Made by a program: the position numbers and the translations under genes. From positions 2,914,001 to 2,978,000 of the forward strand of contig NZ_CP102950.1 of assembly GCF_024741795.1 (NCBI RefSeq): 64,000 bases of DNA, read 5' to 3'. The stretch's first letter is position 1. Each line of letters starts with the position of its first letter. This document shows, one piece after another, positions 16,518 through 25,094 of the stretch. The notes beneath the pieces are model-generated. The model searched no databases and was not told where the DNA came from. It saw only the letters and a program-made list of their open reading frames with translations. Source of the DNA: Arthrobacter sp. CJ23. GTDB taxonomy: Bacteria; Actinomycetota; Actinomycetes; Actinomycetales; Micrococcaceae.

Positions 16518-18312
16518 TGACGAGGCTCGCTTTCCGGCTCATGGTGTAACGCTTGTCAAAATCGTCGACGGCGGCCGCTCCCGGCACGCTGTCGCTGCGG
16601 TAATGCGCCCCCAGGGACTCCCGCCGCTCCCGGGCAGCATGCACCAACAGCTGCGCAGCCAAGAGAAGATTCGTATCCTCGTGCTCCCGGGGATCCAAGG
16701 AGTCAGGCACGCTCTCAGGAAGCACCTCCCCCTCCCAAAACCCAAGAGCTTCCGCAGCTTCGGCCAACAACCCTCCGTCACGGATCACGCCGGCCTTGGC
16801 AGTCATCAGCCGACGAAGAGCGGCCCGGGAAAACTGCTCCGGCTCAGCCAACGAGACTTCACCAGGCCTCGGAACGGCGTCAAACTCCCACGCACTCGGG
16901 GCGGCGGCGTCGTCGAATACCCCCGGCAGTTCCAGAGGTCCCGAAAGCGCCGTTGTCGCGTGATCGCCCGAACCGGCCGCCGAGCTTGCGAGGCGATCGC
17001 CGGTACGAGGCGGGAGCGCAGGCGCCGAGGGATCTGTGGAACTGCCGTCAAGGAAAGCAGCAACAGCCCGCCGTCCGAAGACGAGTCCTTCAAGGAGCGA
17101 GTTGCTCGCCAGCCGGTTCGCTCCCTGCACGCCGGTGCACGCAACCTCGCCGGCGGCCAGCAGCCCAGGCACCGAGGTCCGGCCGTGGAGGTCCGTCACC
17201 ACGCCGCCCATCCAGTAGTGCGCCGCCGGGGCAACGGGAACCAGTTCCCGGGTCCAGTCGACGCCGGCCTGGCGGGTGCGTTCGCTGATGGTGGGGAAAC
17301 GCTTTTCGAGGAAGCCCTGGCCATGCCTGGCCTCCACCGCCATGGCGTCGAGGAAGACGTGGCCGTTGGGGTCGCCGAGCGTGGCGAGGTGCAGGGCGAT
17401 GCTGCGGGAGACGACGTCGCGCGGGGCGAGTTCGGCGTCCGGGTGGTAGGCGGGCATGAAGCGTTCGCCGTTGGCGTCCAGCAGGATGGCTCCTTCGCCG
17501 CGGACGGCTTCGGAGATGAGCAGCGGCTCGGCATCGTTGCCTGCGGCTTCCAAGGCATCGGCGTGCAGGACCATGCAGGTGGGGTGGAACTGGAAGAACT
17601 CCAGGTCCGCCACCGCGGCTCCGGCCCGCCAGGCGAGCGCGAGCCCGTCAGCGGTGGCCACGGCGGGGTTGGTGGTCTGCGCGAACAGCTGTCCCGCTCC
17701 CCCGGTGGCGAGCAGCACGGCGTCGGCGTGGATGCCCAGCTCCCGTCCGTCGTGGAGGAAGGTGACGCCCACCACGCGGCCCTCGTCCTGCGCCAGGGAT
17801 GTGACCTGGGCGTGCCCGATCACCTGGATCCTGTCCGCGGCCTGGGCGTCCAGGACGGTCCGGATGAGTGCCCGGGCCACGCCCGCGCCGGTGGCGTCTC
17901 CGCCGGCGTGCAGGATGCGCGGCGCAGAGTGGGCGGCTTCGAGCCCCAGCGAGGGGTCGCCGTCGTCGTCCATGTCGAAGCGCACGCCGAAGCGCTCCAG
18001 GCCCGCAATGTCCAGGCGCGCCTCCGTGCAGAGCACACGGACGGCGGCCTCGTCGCAGTGCCCGGCCCCGGCCTTGAGGGTGTCCGCGATGTGCGCGGCC
18101 ACGGTGTCTCCCGGCGCGGGCTCGTCCAGGACCGCGGAGATGCCGCCCTGGGCGTAGTAGGTGTTGCTGTCCGCGAGGGCGCCCTTGCTCAGCAGCACCA
18201 CCTCGGCGCCGGCGTCGGCGGCAAGCAGCGCGGAGTACAGCCCCGCAATACCGCTCCCGACGACGATCAGCCGCGGACGCTGTGGGCTGTCCGCAAGGCT
18301 TTCTGTGGTCAT
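16510..18312 (-). CDS. nadB: L-aspartate oxidase
   Basis: 600-residue flavoprotein oxidising L-aspartate to iminoaspartate, the substrate of NadA. The FAD-binding glycines lie in VVGSGIAGLYSALLAADAG (about residues 17-36), followed by YYAQGGISAV. The flavin/substrate region reads PAAHYWMGGVVTDLHGRTS, and ANRLASNSLLEGLVFGRRA closes the FAD domain. A C-terminal helical domain follows (about 470-600). It sits between nadA (55-base gap) and nadC (overlap). Confidence 0.95.
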   Translation of the reverse strand: MTTESLADSPQRPRLIVVGSGIAGLYSALLAADAGAEVVLLSKGALADSNTYYAQGGISAVLDEPAPGDTVAAHIADTLKAGAGHCDEAAVRVLCTEARLDIAGLERFGVRFDMDDDGDPSLGLEAAHSAPRILHAGGDATGAGVARALIRTVLDAQAADRIQVIGHAQVTSLAQDEGRVVGVTFLHDGRELGIHADAVLLATGGAGQLFAQTTNPAVATADGLALAWRAGAAVADLEFFQFHPTCMVLHADALEAAGNDAEPLLISEAVRGEGAILLDANGERFMPAYHPDAELAPRDVVSRSIALHLATLGDPNGHVFLDAMAVEARHGQGFLEKRFPTISERTRQAGVDWTRELVPVAPAAHYWMGGVVTDLHGRTSVPGLLAAGEVACTGVQGANRLASNSLLEGLVFGRRAVAAFLDGSSTDPSAPALPPRTGDRLASSAAGSGDHATTALSGPLELPGVFDDAAAPSAWEFDAVPRPGEVSLAEPEQFSRAALRRLMTAKAGVIRDGGLLAEAAEALGFWEGEVLPESVPDSLDPREHEDTNLLLAAQLLVHAARERRESLGAHYRSDSVPGAAAVDDFDKRYTMSRKASLVND

Positions 18313-18366
18313 GTGGGGCTCATTTCGGCGATGGCCTGAAGGGCCGGGTCAGCTGGGTGGGTGGCG

Positions 18367-19674
18367 CTACAGCGGGCGGGATGCCAGCATGCGCTCCAGC
18401 GCGATCTTGGCGTTGTCCTGCACCGAGTCGTCGACGGTGATGCGGTTGACGATGCGTCCTTCGACGAGTTCCTCCAGGACCCAGGCGAGGTAGCCGGGGT
18501 GAATGCGGTACATGGTGGAACAGGGGCAGATGACCGGGTCCAGGCAGAAGATGGTGTGCTGTGGGTTTTCGGCGGCCAGGCGGTTCACCATGTTGATCTC
18601 GGTGCCGATGGCGAACGTGGTGGGCTCGGTGGCCGCGGCGATGGCCTTCTTGATGAAGTCGGTGGAACCGGCGGAATCGGCGGCGTCCACCACCTCCATG
18701 GGGCATTCGGGGTGCACGATCACGTTGACGCCGGGGAACTCGGCGCGGGCCTTTTCGATCTGGCCCACGTTGAAGCGCTTGTGCACCGAGCAGAAGCCGT
18801 GCCAGAGGATGACGCGGGAATCGAGCAGCGCCTGTTCGTCGTTGCCGCCCAGTTCCTTGCGCGGGTTCCACATGGGCATCTGCTCCAGCGGCACGCCCAT
18901 GGCCTTGGCGGTGTTGCGGCCCAGGTGCTGGTCGGGGAAGAACAGGACGCGCTGACCCCGTTCAAAGGCCCATTCCAGCACCACCTTGGCGTTGGAGGAA
19001 GTGCAGACGATGCCGCCGTTGCGGCCGCAGAAGGCCTTCAGGGCGGCGGAGGAGTTCATGTAGGTGACCGGGATGACGGGGACTCGGCCGTCGGCGTCGG
19101 GCTCGGTGCCGAAGATCTCTTCGAGCTGTTCCCAGCATTCCTCCACGGAGTCGGTGTCCGCCATGTCCGCCATGGAGCAGCCGGCGGCGAGGTTGGGCAG
19201 GATCACGGCCTGTTCCGGGGTGGAGAGGATGTCCGCGGTTTCGGCCATGAAGTGCACGCCGCAGAAGATGATGGCCTGGGCCTCGGGCTTGGTGAGCGCT
19301 GCGTTGGCCAGCTGGAAGGAGTCGCCCACGAAGTCGGCGTACTGGATGACTTCGTCGCGCTGGTAGAAGTGGCCCAGGATGACGGCGCGGTCGCCGAGCT
19401 TTTCCTTGGCGGCACGGATGCGTGCGTCCAGCTCGTCGTCGCTGGCGAGCTTGTATTCCTCGGGCAGCTGGCCCTGGCGCGGAGTTCCCTTGGGCGCCAC
19501 GTCGCTGCTGGAGGCACCGGGGCCGTAGGCGGGGGCGCCGGCCAGGGATTCGGCGAGGTCATATTCCCAGGGACCCTTGGCCAAGGCAGGGCTGCACGTG
19601 GCTCCGGCGGCGGAGAGGCCCTTTTCGGCTTCTTCCCGCGTGATCAGCTGGACGGCAGTGTTGACGCTGCTCAT
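18367..19674 (-). CDS. nadA: quinolinate synthase (4Fe-4S)
   Basis: 435-residue NadA condensing iminoaspartate with dihydroxyacetone phosphate to quinolinate. Three cysteines fit the known cluster ligands: C138 in FCGVHFMAETADIL, C224 in IVCTSSNAK and one of C383/C385 in VICPCSTMYRIHPGY. An N-terminal extension of about 70 residues precedes the catalytic core, as is usual in actinobacterial NadA. ATG at 19674 overlaps the nrtR stop by 4 bases. The cysteine desulfurase at the operon end likely serves this cluster. Confidence 0.95.
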   Translation of the reverse strand: MSSVNTAVQLITREEAEKGLSAAGATCSPALAKGPWEYDLAESLAGAPAYGPGASSSDVAPKGTPRQGQLPEEYKLASDDELDARIRAAKEKLGDRAVILGHFYQRDEVIQYADFVGDSFQLANAALTKPEAQAIIFCGVHFMAETADILSTPEQAVILPNLAAGCSMADMADTDSVEECWEQLEEIFGTEPDADGRVPVIPVTYMNSSAALKAFCGRNGGIVCTSSNAKVVLEWAFERGQRVLFFPDQHLGRNTAKAMGVPLEQMPMWNPRKELGGNDEQALLDSRVILWHGFCSVHKRFNVGQIEKARAEFPGVNVIVHPECPMEVVDAADSAGSTDFIKKAIAAATEPTTFAIGTEINMVNRLAAENPQHTIFCLDPVICPCSTMYRIHPGYLAWVLEELVEGRIVNRITVDDSVQDNAKIALERMLASRPL

Positions 19675-20381
19675 GGTGTACTCCTGTTGTCTGGCCCGAG
19701 GCCGGGCGTGCCTGTGAAGCGGTAGAGGCGTGGCGGACGGTGTTTTCCGCCTTGCAGGTATTCACCGGTTTCTTCGATTTCCGGCGTGGCTTTGATTTGG
19801 CGGCGGAAGTTGGCCGGGTCCAGCTGGCGGTCCAGCACGGCCTCATACACTTCGCGGACCTGGGCGAGGGTGAAGAATTCCCCCAGCAGGTGGTAGGCAA
19901 TGGAGCCGTAGGCCATCTTGTTCCGCAGCCGCCAGAGGGCGTAGTCCACGATGGCGTTGTGGTCGAAGGCCAGCTCGCCAAGGCGGTCCGCCCGGAACCA
20001 GCGGACGTTCTCGGATTCCTCGGCCAGGGCGGCTTCCGTGGGCTGGACCAGGGCCCAGTAGACGATGGACACGACCCGCTGGCTCGGCGAGCGGTGCAGG
20101 CCGCCGAAGGCGTAGAGCTGCTCGAGGTATTCCGGGGCAAGGGAGGTGGTTTCGCGCAGGTTCCGCGAGGCGGCGTCCTGAAGGGATTCGTCGTGCCCCA
20201 GGGGGCCGCCGGGGAGCGCCCACATCCCCCGGAAGGGCTCGCGGATGCGCTGCACCAGCGGCAGCCACAGGGTGGGCCGGCCGGATGTTTCGCTGGGCCG
20301 CAGGGCGAAGATCACCGTGGAAATAGCCAACGACGGCGGCGCGAGCCTGCGTTCGGATACATTGGCGGATCCTGCAGTCAC
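19671..20381 (-). CDS. nrtR: Nudix-related transcriptional regulator of NAD synthesis
   Basis: About 236 residues. The N-terminal two-thirds is a Nudix-fold domain, but the Nudix box is degraded: in GGPLGHDESLQDAASRNLRE the catalytic R-E pair reads R-N, so hydrolase activity is doubtful. The C-terminal part (about residues 155-235) is the NrtR winged-helix domain, with AYHLLGEFFTLAQVREVYEA and RQIKATPEIEETGEYL. NrtR proteins repress NAD genes and release DNA on sensing ADP-ribose-type signals (family knowledge). GTG at 20381 is preferred over GTG 20390 because gcgggg lies 8 bases upstream of it. It heads the nad operon and should autoregulate it through the palindrome at 20401-20421. Confidence 0.88.
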   Translation of the reverse strand: MTAGSANVSERRLAPPSLAISTVIFALRPSETSGRPTLWLPLVQRIREPFRGMWALPGGPLGHDESLQDAASRNLRETTSLAPEYLEQLYAFGGLHRSPSQRVVSIVYWALVQPTEAALAEESENVRWFRADRLGELAFDHNAIVDYALWRLRNKMAYGSIAYHLLGEFFTLAQVREVYEAVLDRQLDPANFRRQIKATPEIEETGEYLQGGKHRPPRLYRFTGTPGLGPDNRSTP

Positions 20382-20400
20382 GGCGTTCACCCCGCTTCGT

Positions 20401-20421
20401 TAGTTAAAGTCACTTTGACTA
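20401..20421 (-). promoter_or_regulatory. candidate NrtR operator
   Basis: A 21-bp near-perfect palindrome, tagttaaagt then c then actttgacta on the plus strand, with one mismatched pair. It lies immediately downstream of the -10 box, across the predicted transcription start of the nad operon, the ideal place for repression. Confidence 0.7.
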
Positions 20422-20427
20422 GAACTA

Positions 20428-20455
20428 ATGATACGACCCGCCGCATGCAGTGCAA
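20428..20455 (-). promoter_or_regulatory. promoter of the nrtR-nadABC-desulfurase operon
   Basis: On the minus strand TTGCAC (20455-20450) and TATCAT (20433-20428) are separated by 16 bases, a good sigma-70-type pair. The palindrome follows at once. The -35 box begins 12 bases after the lrp stop codon, so the operon has its own promoter. Confidence 0.65.
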
Positions 20456-20466
20456 AATACTCCGCG

Positions 20467-20940
20467 TCACACTGGTCCGGCGGCAGCCTCCAGCAGCGGC
20501 AGGGTGCGGCCCTGGATGTGGCTGTTCAACACGATCACGGAGGAGCAGCGCACCACGGACTTGGTGGCGATCATGGCGTCCAGGACCCGCTGCATGTCCG
20601 GATTGGACCGCGCCGCGATCCGGACCATGAGATCCGAATTGCCCGTCACCGTGTGGATTTCGATGATTTCAGGGATGGCCCCCAGGGCCTGGATGATGGC
20701 ATCATGGCCGAGCTCCTGGGTGATGGTGACCGAACAGAAGGCCACCACGGGGAAGCCGAAGCTCGCCGGATCAGGCTGCGGGACCCACGATCCGATGACG
20801 CCGGACTCGAGCATGCGGTCCAGCCGCGACTGCACCGTGGCCCGTGCGACGTGCAGAACCCGGGACGCTTCCAGCACGGACGCTCGCGGCGAGTCCGTGA
20901 AGAAACGTACAATTTTCGCATCAAGTGCATCGACCAGCAT
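20467..20940 (-). CDS. Lrp/AsnC-family transcriptional regulator
   Basis: 157 residues with an N-terminal helix-turn-helix (LDAKIVRFFTDSPRASVLEA then SRVLHVARATVQSRLDRM) and a C-terminal RAM ligand-binding domain with alternating strands (VVAFCSVTITQELG ... EIIEIHTVTGNSDLMVRIAA). ATG at 20940 is preferred over TTG 20943 because agga lies about 7 bases upstream. It is divergent from an amino-acid permease, which it probably controls together with the following dehydrogenase cluster; an amino acid or its keto acid is the expected effector. Confidence 0.9.
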   Translation of the reverse strand: MLVDALDAKIVRFFTDSPRASVLEASRVLHVARATVQSRLDRMLESGVIGSWVPQPDPASFGFPVVAFCSVTITQELGHDAIIQALGAIPEIIEIHTVTGNSDLMVRIAARSNPDMQRVLDAMIATKSVVRCSSVIVLNSHIQGRTLPLLEAAAGPV

Positions 20941-21031
20941 CAAAGTTCCTGTCGCCTGGGATCAAAGACCATCACATCAGAGCCTCAGAAAGTGATGTAT
21001 CTTACAAACTGCGAGAATTATTCCATGCCTT

Positions 21032-21057
21032 CGGGTGCGCCGTCGACGCCGCACCCG
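21032..21057. promoter_or_regulatory. leader hairpin upstream of the amino-acid permease
   Basis: CGGGTGCG at 21032-21039 pairs with CGCACCCG at 21050-21057 around a 10-base loop that itself contains the palindrome cgtcgacg. It lies 60 bases before the permease ATG, in the 5' untranslated region or the Lrp-binding region. Role unknown. The rest of the 177-base gap holds AT-rich promoter-like sequence (for example gtatcttacaaac) but no gene. Confidence 0.45.
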
Positions 21058-21117
21058 GATTGCCCATGAGGCCGGCATGGACCTCCCCACCATGTAACCC
21101 ATAGAAGGTAGACACGC

Positions 21118-22494
21118 ATGACAACGAAGTCCATCGCGGCGACCGCGCCATCAACAGGCCTCGGTCACTCCCTCAAACCGCGCCAGCTCACCATGATGGG
21201 CTTGGGCAGCGCCATCGGCGCAGGCCTCTTCCTCGGCTCGGGCGCAGGCGTCCAAGCCGCCGGCCCCGCCGTCCTGATCTCCTACCTCGTCGCCGGAACC
21301 CTGATCATCCTGGTCATGTGGGCCCTGGGCGAGATGGCAGCAGCCAACCCCAACAGCGGCGCCTTCTCCGTCTACGCGGAAAAAGCCATGGGCAAGACCG
21401 CCGGCTCAACGATCGGCTGGCTCTGGTGGCTGCAGCTGGTGGTGGTCATCGCCGCCGAAGCCCTGGGCGCGGCCGGCCTGCTGTTCTCCATTTGGCCGGT
21501 CATCCCCATCTGGGTGCTGGCGCTGGTCTTCATGGTGGCGTTCACCGGCATCAACCTCGCGGGCGTGAAGAACTTCGGCGAATTCGAGTTCTGGTTCGCC
21601 ATCCTGAAGGTCGCGGCCATCGTGATCTTCCTGGCCATCGGCGCCGCCCTGCTGTTCGGCTGGCTGCCCGGCACCGTCTCCCCGGGCCTGGCCAACTTCG
21701 GCACCTTTGCCCCGGCCGGAATCGGCGGCATCGCGGCGGCCCTGTTCGTGGTGATCTTCGCCTTCGGCGGCACCGAGATTGTCAGCGTGGCCGCCGCCGA
21801 AACGGAGGATCCCGCCCACAGCGTCGGCAAGGCGGTCCGCACCGTGCTCTGGCGCATCCTGGTCTTCTACATCGGCTCCGTCTTCGTCATTGCCGCAGTG
21901 CTCCCCGTGGGCTCGGCGGGCCTGAAGTCCCCGTTCGCCGGCGTCCTGGACCTGGCCAATATCCCGGGCGCGGGCGCCGCCATCACCCTGGTGGCCGTCG
22001 TCGCCCTCCTCTCGGCACTGAACGCGAACCTCTACGGCGCCTCCCGGATGATCTTTTCCCTCTCCGAACGCGGCGAGGCCCCCGGCTTCCTGTCCCGGCT
22101 CAGCGGCGCCAAGGTACCGGCCGCCGCCGTCGGCGTTTCCGTTGCGTTCGGCTTCATCGCGACCGTCCTCGAGCTGCTCTTCCCGGAGCGCGTCCTGCCG
22201 GCGCTGCTCAACCTGGTGGGCTCCACCTGCCTGGTGGTCTGGGGCACGGCATTGGTGTCGCAGCTGATCCTGCGCCGCCGCGCCGACCGCGAAGGCACCG
22301 AGCTGCCGCTGCGCATGAAGGGCTTCCCCTACCTGACCATCTTCGGGCTGGCCCTGCTGGCCCTGATCTTCGTGGTGGGCTTCGCCAACCCGGAGAGCGC
22401 CGGGCAGCTGATCGGCACCTTCCTGCTGATCGTCGCAATCGCCGTGGGCTGCTTCATCAACGCCAAGGTCAAAGCGGGCAGCGCAGCGCAATAG
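21118..22494 (+). CDS. amino acid permease, APC superfamily
   Basis: 458 residues with about twelve hydrophobic segments. The N-terminal signature MMGLGSAIGAGLFLGSGAGV is the substrate-backbone-binding helix 1 of amino-acid/GABA permeases (AAT family), and FAFGGTEIVSVAAAETEDP is the helix 6 motif. It should import an amino acid by proton symport. ATG at 21118 follows gaagg. It is divergent from the Lrp gene and followed by a strong terminator, so it is probably a single-gene transcript under Lrp control. Confidence 0.9.
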   Translation: MTTKSIAATAPSTGLGHSLKPRQLTMMGLGSAIGAGLFLGSGAGVQAAGPAVLISYLVAGTLIILVMWALGEMAAANPNSGAFSVYAEKAMGKTAGSTIGWLWWLQLVVVIAAEALGAAGLLFSIWPVIPIWVLALVFMVAFTGINLAGVKNFGEFEFWFAILKVAAIVIFLAIGAALLFGWLPGTVSPGLANFGTFAPAGIGGIAAALFVVIFAFGGTEIVSVAAAETEDPAHSVGKAVRTVLWRILVFYIGSVFVIAAVLPVGSAGLKSPFAGVLDLANIPGAGAAITLVAVVALLSALNANLYGASRMIFSLSERGEAPGFLSRLSGAKVPAAAVGVSVAFGFIATVLELLFPERVLPALLNLVGSTCLVVWGTALVSQLILRRRADREGTELPLRMKGFPYLTIFGLALLALIFVVGFANPESAGQLIGTFLLIVAIAVGCFINAKVKAGSAAQ

Positions 22495-22511
22495 CGTTTG
22501 TTCACCACATC

Positions 22512-22555
22512 GAAAGCGTCCCTCACAGTTTGTTTGGTGAGGGACACTTTCTTTT
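22512..22555 (+). terminator. rho-independent terminator after the permease
   Basis: GAAAGCGTCCCTCAC at 22512-22526 pairs with GTGAGGGACACTTTC at 22537-22551, one mismatch, 10-base loop, and TTTT follows. It starts 17 bases after the permease stop. Confidence 0.9.
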
Positions 22556-22594
22556 GCCAAAATTGTACAAAGTGTGCGGTTTTTGATGCGCTTA

Positions 22595-22627
22595 TTGCAC
22601 AGATCCAATCCCAGTGACTAGGGTCAC
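22595..22627 (+). promoter_or_regulatory. promoter and overlapping dyad of the dehydrogenase cluster
   Basis: TTGCAC at 22595-22600 and TAGGGT at 22619-22624 are 18 bases apart, and the ATG of the E1 alpha gene is 7 bases after the -10 box, implying a leaderless message. A perfect dyad GTGAC-TAGG-GTCAC (22614-22627) covers the -10 box, and ATTG/CAAT half-sites lie just upstream. A repressor site is likely; the neighbouring Lrp protein is one candidate. Confidence 0.5.
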
Positions 22628-22631
22628 AGCC

Positions 22632-23678
22632 ATGGATACAACGCCCACCCTCGTAGCCGACGACGCGGCTCCTCTCACGCATGAACAACTGCGTGAGCTG
22701 TACTCCCTGATGGCCGCCGTCCGCCAGCTGGACACCGCGGCCGTCGCCTGGCAGCGCCAGGGCATCATCCCCGGCTACGCCCCGGAGCTTGGCCAGGAAG
22801 CGGCCCAGGTGGGCAGCGGCTACGCGGTGGATAAGAGCCGCGACTTCGTCTTTCCCACGTACCGCGAAATGGGCGTCGCCCGGGCCATGGGCCTGGACAT
22901 GGTGGGCTACATGTCCACCCACAAGGCCACCTGGCACGGCGGCATGTACAACCCGCTGGAATCCCGCTTTGCGCCCATCCAGGCGGTCGTGGCCGGTTCC
23001 GTGCTCCACGCCGTCGGCTGGGCCCACGGCCAAACCCTGTCCGGAAAGCCTGCCGGCGAACTGGGCGCCGCTATGACGTACTTCGGCGACGGAGCCTCCT
23101 CGCAGGGTGATGTCCACGAGGCCATGAACTTCGCCGCCGTCATGAAGGCCCCGGTGGTCTTCTTCATCCAGAACAACGGCTGGGCCATCTCCGTGCCCAC
23201 CGAACGCCAGGTGGCAGGGGGCTCCGTGGCCGCCCGGGCCGCCGGCTACGGCATCCCCGCGGTGCAGGTGGACGGCAACGACGTGGCGGCGGTGTTCGAG
23301 GCCACCCGCAATGCCTTCGCCCACGCCCGCTCCGGCAACGGCCCCGTGGTCATCGAAGCCATGACCTACCGCCGCGGGCCGCACTCCACCGCCGACGACC
23401 CCGGCCGCTACCGCACCCTGGACGAGGAACGGACCGACGCAGGCGAGGACCCGCTGGAACGCCACCGTGCCCGGCTGCTGGCCGACGGTACCGCGGACGA
23501 GGCGTTCTTCGCCGCGGCGCACCAGGCCGCCCAGGACGAAGAGGAGGCCATCCGCGCCGGGATCGAGGCCCTCGGCCCGCGGCCCGGTTCCGAGATGTTC
23601 GATCTCGTCTTCCAGGAAACCACCCCCGCCCTTGAATCCCAGGCCGCCGCGTGGCGCGAGGAGTCCGAACATGTCTGA
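22632..23678 (+). CDS. thiamine-dependent 2-oxoacid (or acetoin) dehydrogenase E1, alpha subunit
   Basis: 348 residues. The thiamine pyrophosphate motif begins GDGASSQGDVHEAMN at G152 and ends with N181-N182 (FFIQNN). PTYREMGVARAMGLD and the phosphorylation-loop-like RGPHSTADDPGRYR match E1 alpha of pyruvate and branched-chain 2-oxoacid dehydrogenases. ATG at 22632 is preferred over GTG 22614, which lies inside the promoter dyad. The stop overlaps the beta-subunit start by 8 bases. The substrate is open: branched-chain keto acids fit the Lrp neighbour, while acetoin fits the hydrolase-type E2 downstream. Confidence 0.88.
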   Translation: MDTTPTLVADDAAPLTHEQLRELYSLMAAVRQLDTAAVAWQRQGIIPGYAPELGQEAAQVGSGYAVDKSRDFVFPTYREMGVARAMGLDMVGYMSTHKATWHGGMYNPLESRFAPIQAVVAGSVLHAVGWAHGQTLSGKPAGELGAAMTYFGDGASSQGDVHEAMNFAAVMKAPVVFFIQNNGWAISVPTERQVAGGSVAARAAGYGIPAVQVDGNDVAAVFEATRNAFAHARSGNGPVVIEAMTYRRGPHSTADDPGRYRTLDEERTDAGEDPLERHRARLLADGTADEAFFAAAHQAAQDEEEAIRAGIEALGPRPGSEMFDLVFQETTPALESQAAAWREESEHV

Positions 23679-24768
23679 GACCATCACCGCCACCAGCGAA
23701 GCGGCACCGGCAGCCCCCACGAGCCCGGCGGCCAGTACAGCGCCAGTGCAGCATCTCTCCATGCAGCAGGCCCTCAACCGGGCCCTGGACGAAATCCTGG
23801 CCGCCAGCCCCAAGACCGTGGTCTTCGGCGAGGACTGCGGCCAGCTGGGCGGCGTCTTCCGCATCACGGACGGTCTGCAGGCCAAGCACGGCGAAGGCCG
23901 CGTGTTCGATACGCCACTGGCAGAGTCCGGCATCCTGGGCATGTCCGTGGGCCTGGCCATGGCCGGCTTCCACCCGATCCCCGAGGTCCAGTTCGACGGT
24001 TTCGCCTACCCGGCCATCAATCAGATCGTGTGCCAGATCGCCCGGATGAACTACCGCAGCCGCGGCACCCTGCCGATGCGCATCACGCTGCGAGTGCCCA
24101 GCTTCGGCGGCATCCGCGCCCCCGAGCACCACGGCGAAAGCCTGGAGGCGCTATTCGCGCACGTTCCCGGGCTCAAGGTCGTCTCGCCGTCGGACCCGCA
24201 CGACGCCTACCACCTGCTCAAGTACGCCGTCTCCCGCCCGGACCCGGTCATCTTCATGGAACCGAAGTCACGGTATTGGCAGAAGGGCCCCGTCACCTTT
24301 AGACCGGAAACGCCCGACGCCGGCACCGCCGATGCGGGAGAGCCACCGGAGGCTGGACTCACCGGAGCGCGGGTGGTCCGGGAAGGCAGGCACGTGACAC
24401 TGGTGGCATGGGGCGCAATGGTGGCGCGCTGCCTGCAGGTGGCCGAACTCGCCGCCGAGGACGGGATCGACGTCGAGGTCCTGGACCTGCGCTGGCTCAA
24501 ACCCATCGACGCCCCCGCATTGGTGGCATCCGCGGGGAAGACGCGGCGCGCCGTCGTCGTGCATGAAGCGCCCCTGACCTCCGGCCTCGGTGCCGAAGTC
24601 GCCCAGCTCATCACGCAGGGCTGTTTCGACACGCTGAAGGCGCCCGTGGAGCGCGTGACCGGCTTCGACGTCCCCTACCCCTCCGGCGACCTGGAGGACG
24701 AATACCTTCCCAACATCGACCGCATCCTCTTTGGGATCCAACGCGTACTGGAGTACCGCCGTGGCTGA
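23671..24768 (+). CDS. thiamine-dependent dehydrogenase E1, beta subunit
   Basis: 365 residues from ATG 23671. After an Ala/Pro/Thr-rich N-terminus (about 28 residues) it shows the transketolase-like fold of E1 beta: SMQQALNRALDEILAASP, VVFGEDCGQLGGVFRITDGL, DTPLAESGILGMSVGLAMAG and the C-terminal transketolase domain with EVLDLRWLKPIDAPALV. It pairs with the alpha subunit (8-base overlap) and overlaps the lipoyl gene by 8 bases, so the three are translated together. Confidence 0.88.
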   Translation: MSETITATSEAAPAAPTSPAASTAPVQHLSMQQALNRALDEILAASPKTVVFGEDCGQLGGVFRITDGLQAKHGEGRVFDTPLAESGILGMSVGLAMAGFHPIPEVQFDGFAYPAINQIVCQIARMNYRSRGTLPMRITLRVPSFGGIRAPEHHGESLEALFAHVPGLKVVSPSDPHDAYHLLKYAVSRPDPVIFMEPKSRYWQKGPVTFRPETPDAGTADAGEPPEAGLTGARVVREGRHVTLVAWGAMVARCLQVAELAAEDGIDVEVLDLRWLKPIDAPALVASAGKTRRAVVVHEAPLTSGLGAEVAQLITQGCFDTLKAPVERVTGFDVPYPSGDLEDEYLPNIDRILFGIQRVLEYRRG

Positions 24769-25090
24769 AATCTCTTTCCCCCTGCCCGATCTGGGCGAAG
24801 GCCTCATCGAGGCAACCGTGCTGGACTGGCTCGTTTCGCCGGGCGAGCAGGTGGAGAGGAACCAGCCGCTCGTGGAGCTCGAAACCAGCAAGTCGGCGCT
24901 CGAACTGCCCAGCCCGCAGGCGGGTAAAGTGGTGCGTATTCACGGGGCGCCCGGCGACACGATCAACGTCGGCGAGCCGCTGATAGTGTTCGAGGTTCCG
25001 GACAATACGGCCGGCATCGTGGGCACTGTTCCCAAGGATGACGCACCCAAGCGCCGGGTCCGCCTGAGCGCCGTACTCGATGAGGACTGA
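24761..25090 (+). CDS. stand-alone lipoyl-domain protein (E2 lipoyl domain only)
   Basis: 109 residues from GTG 24761. It is a single biotinyl/lipoyl domain (about residues 1-78): FPLPDLGEGLIEATV, then VELETSKSALELPSP, where K44 is the lipoylated lysine (family consensus ETDKA, here ETSKS). A short tail (about 80-109) follows. Unlike a normal E2 it has neither peripheral-subunit-binding nor acyltransferase domain. It overlaps E1 beta by 8 bases and is followed at once by an alpha/beta hydrolase. Acetoin-system AcoC has a lipoyl domain fused to such a hydrolase, so this pair looks like a split AcoC. No frameshift is needed to read both genes. Confidence 0.85.
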   Translation: MAEISFPLPDLGEGLIEATVLDWLVSPGEQVERNQPLVELETSKSALELPSPQAGKVVRIHGAPGDTINVGEPLIVFEVPDNTAGIVGTVPKDDAPKRRVRLSAVLDED

Positions 25091-25094
25091 CACC

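Noticed and set aside
21066..21104. 12-codon leader frame (starting MRPAW) before the amino-acid permease
   Set aside because: No ribosome-binding site precedes the ATG and there is no run of codons for one amino acid or a clear terminator/antiterminator pair.
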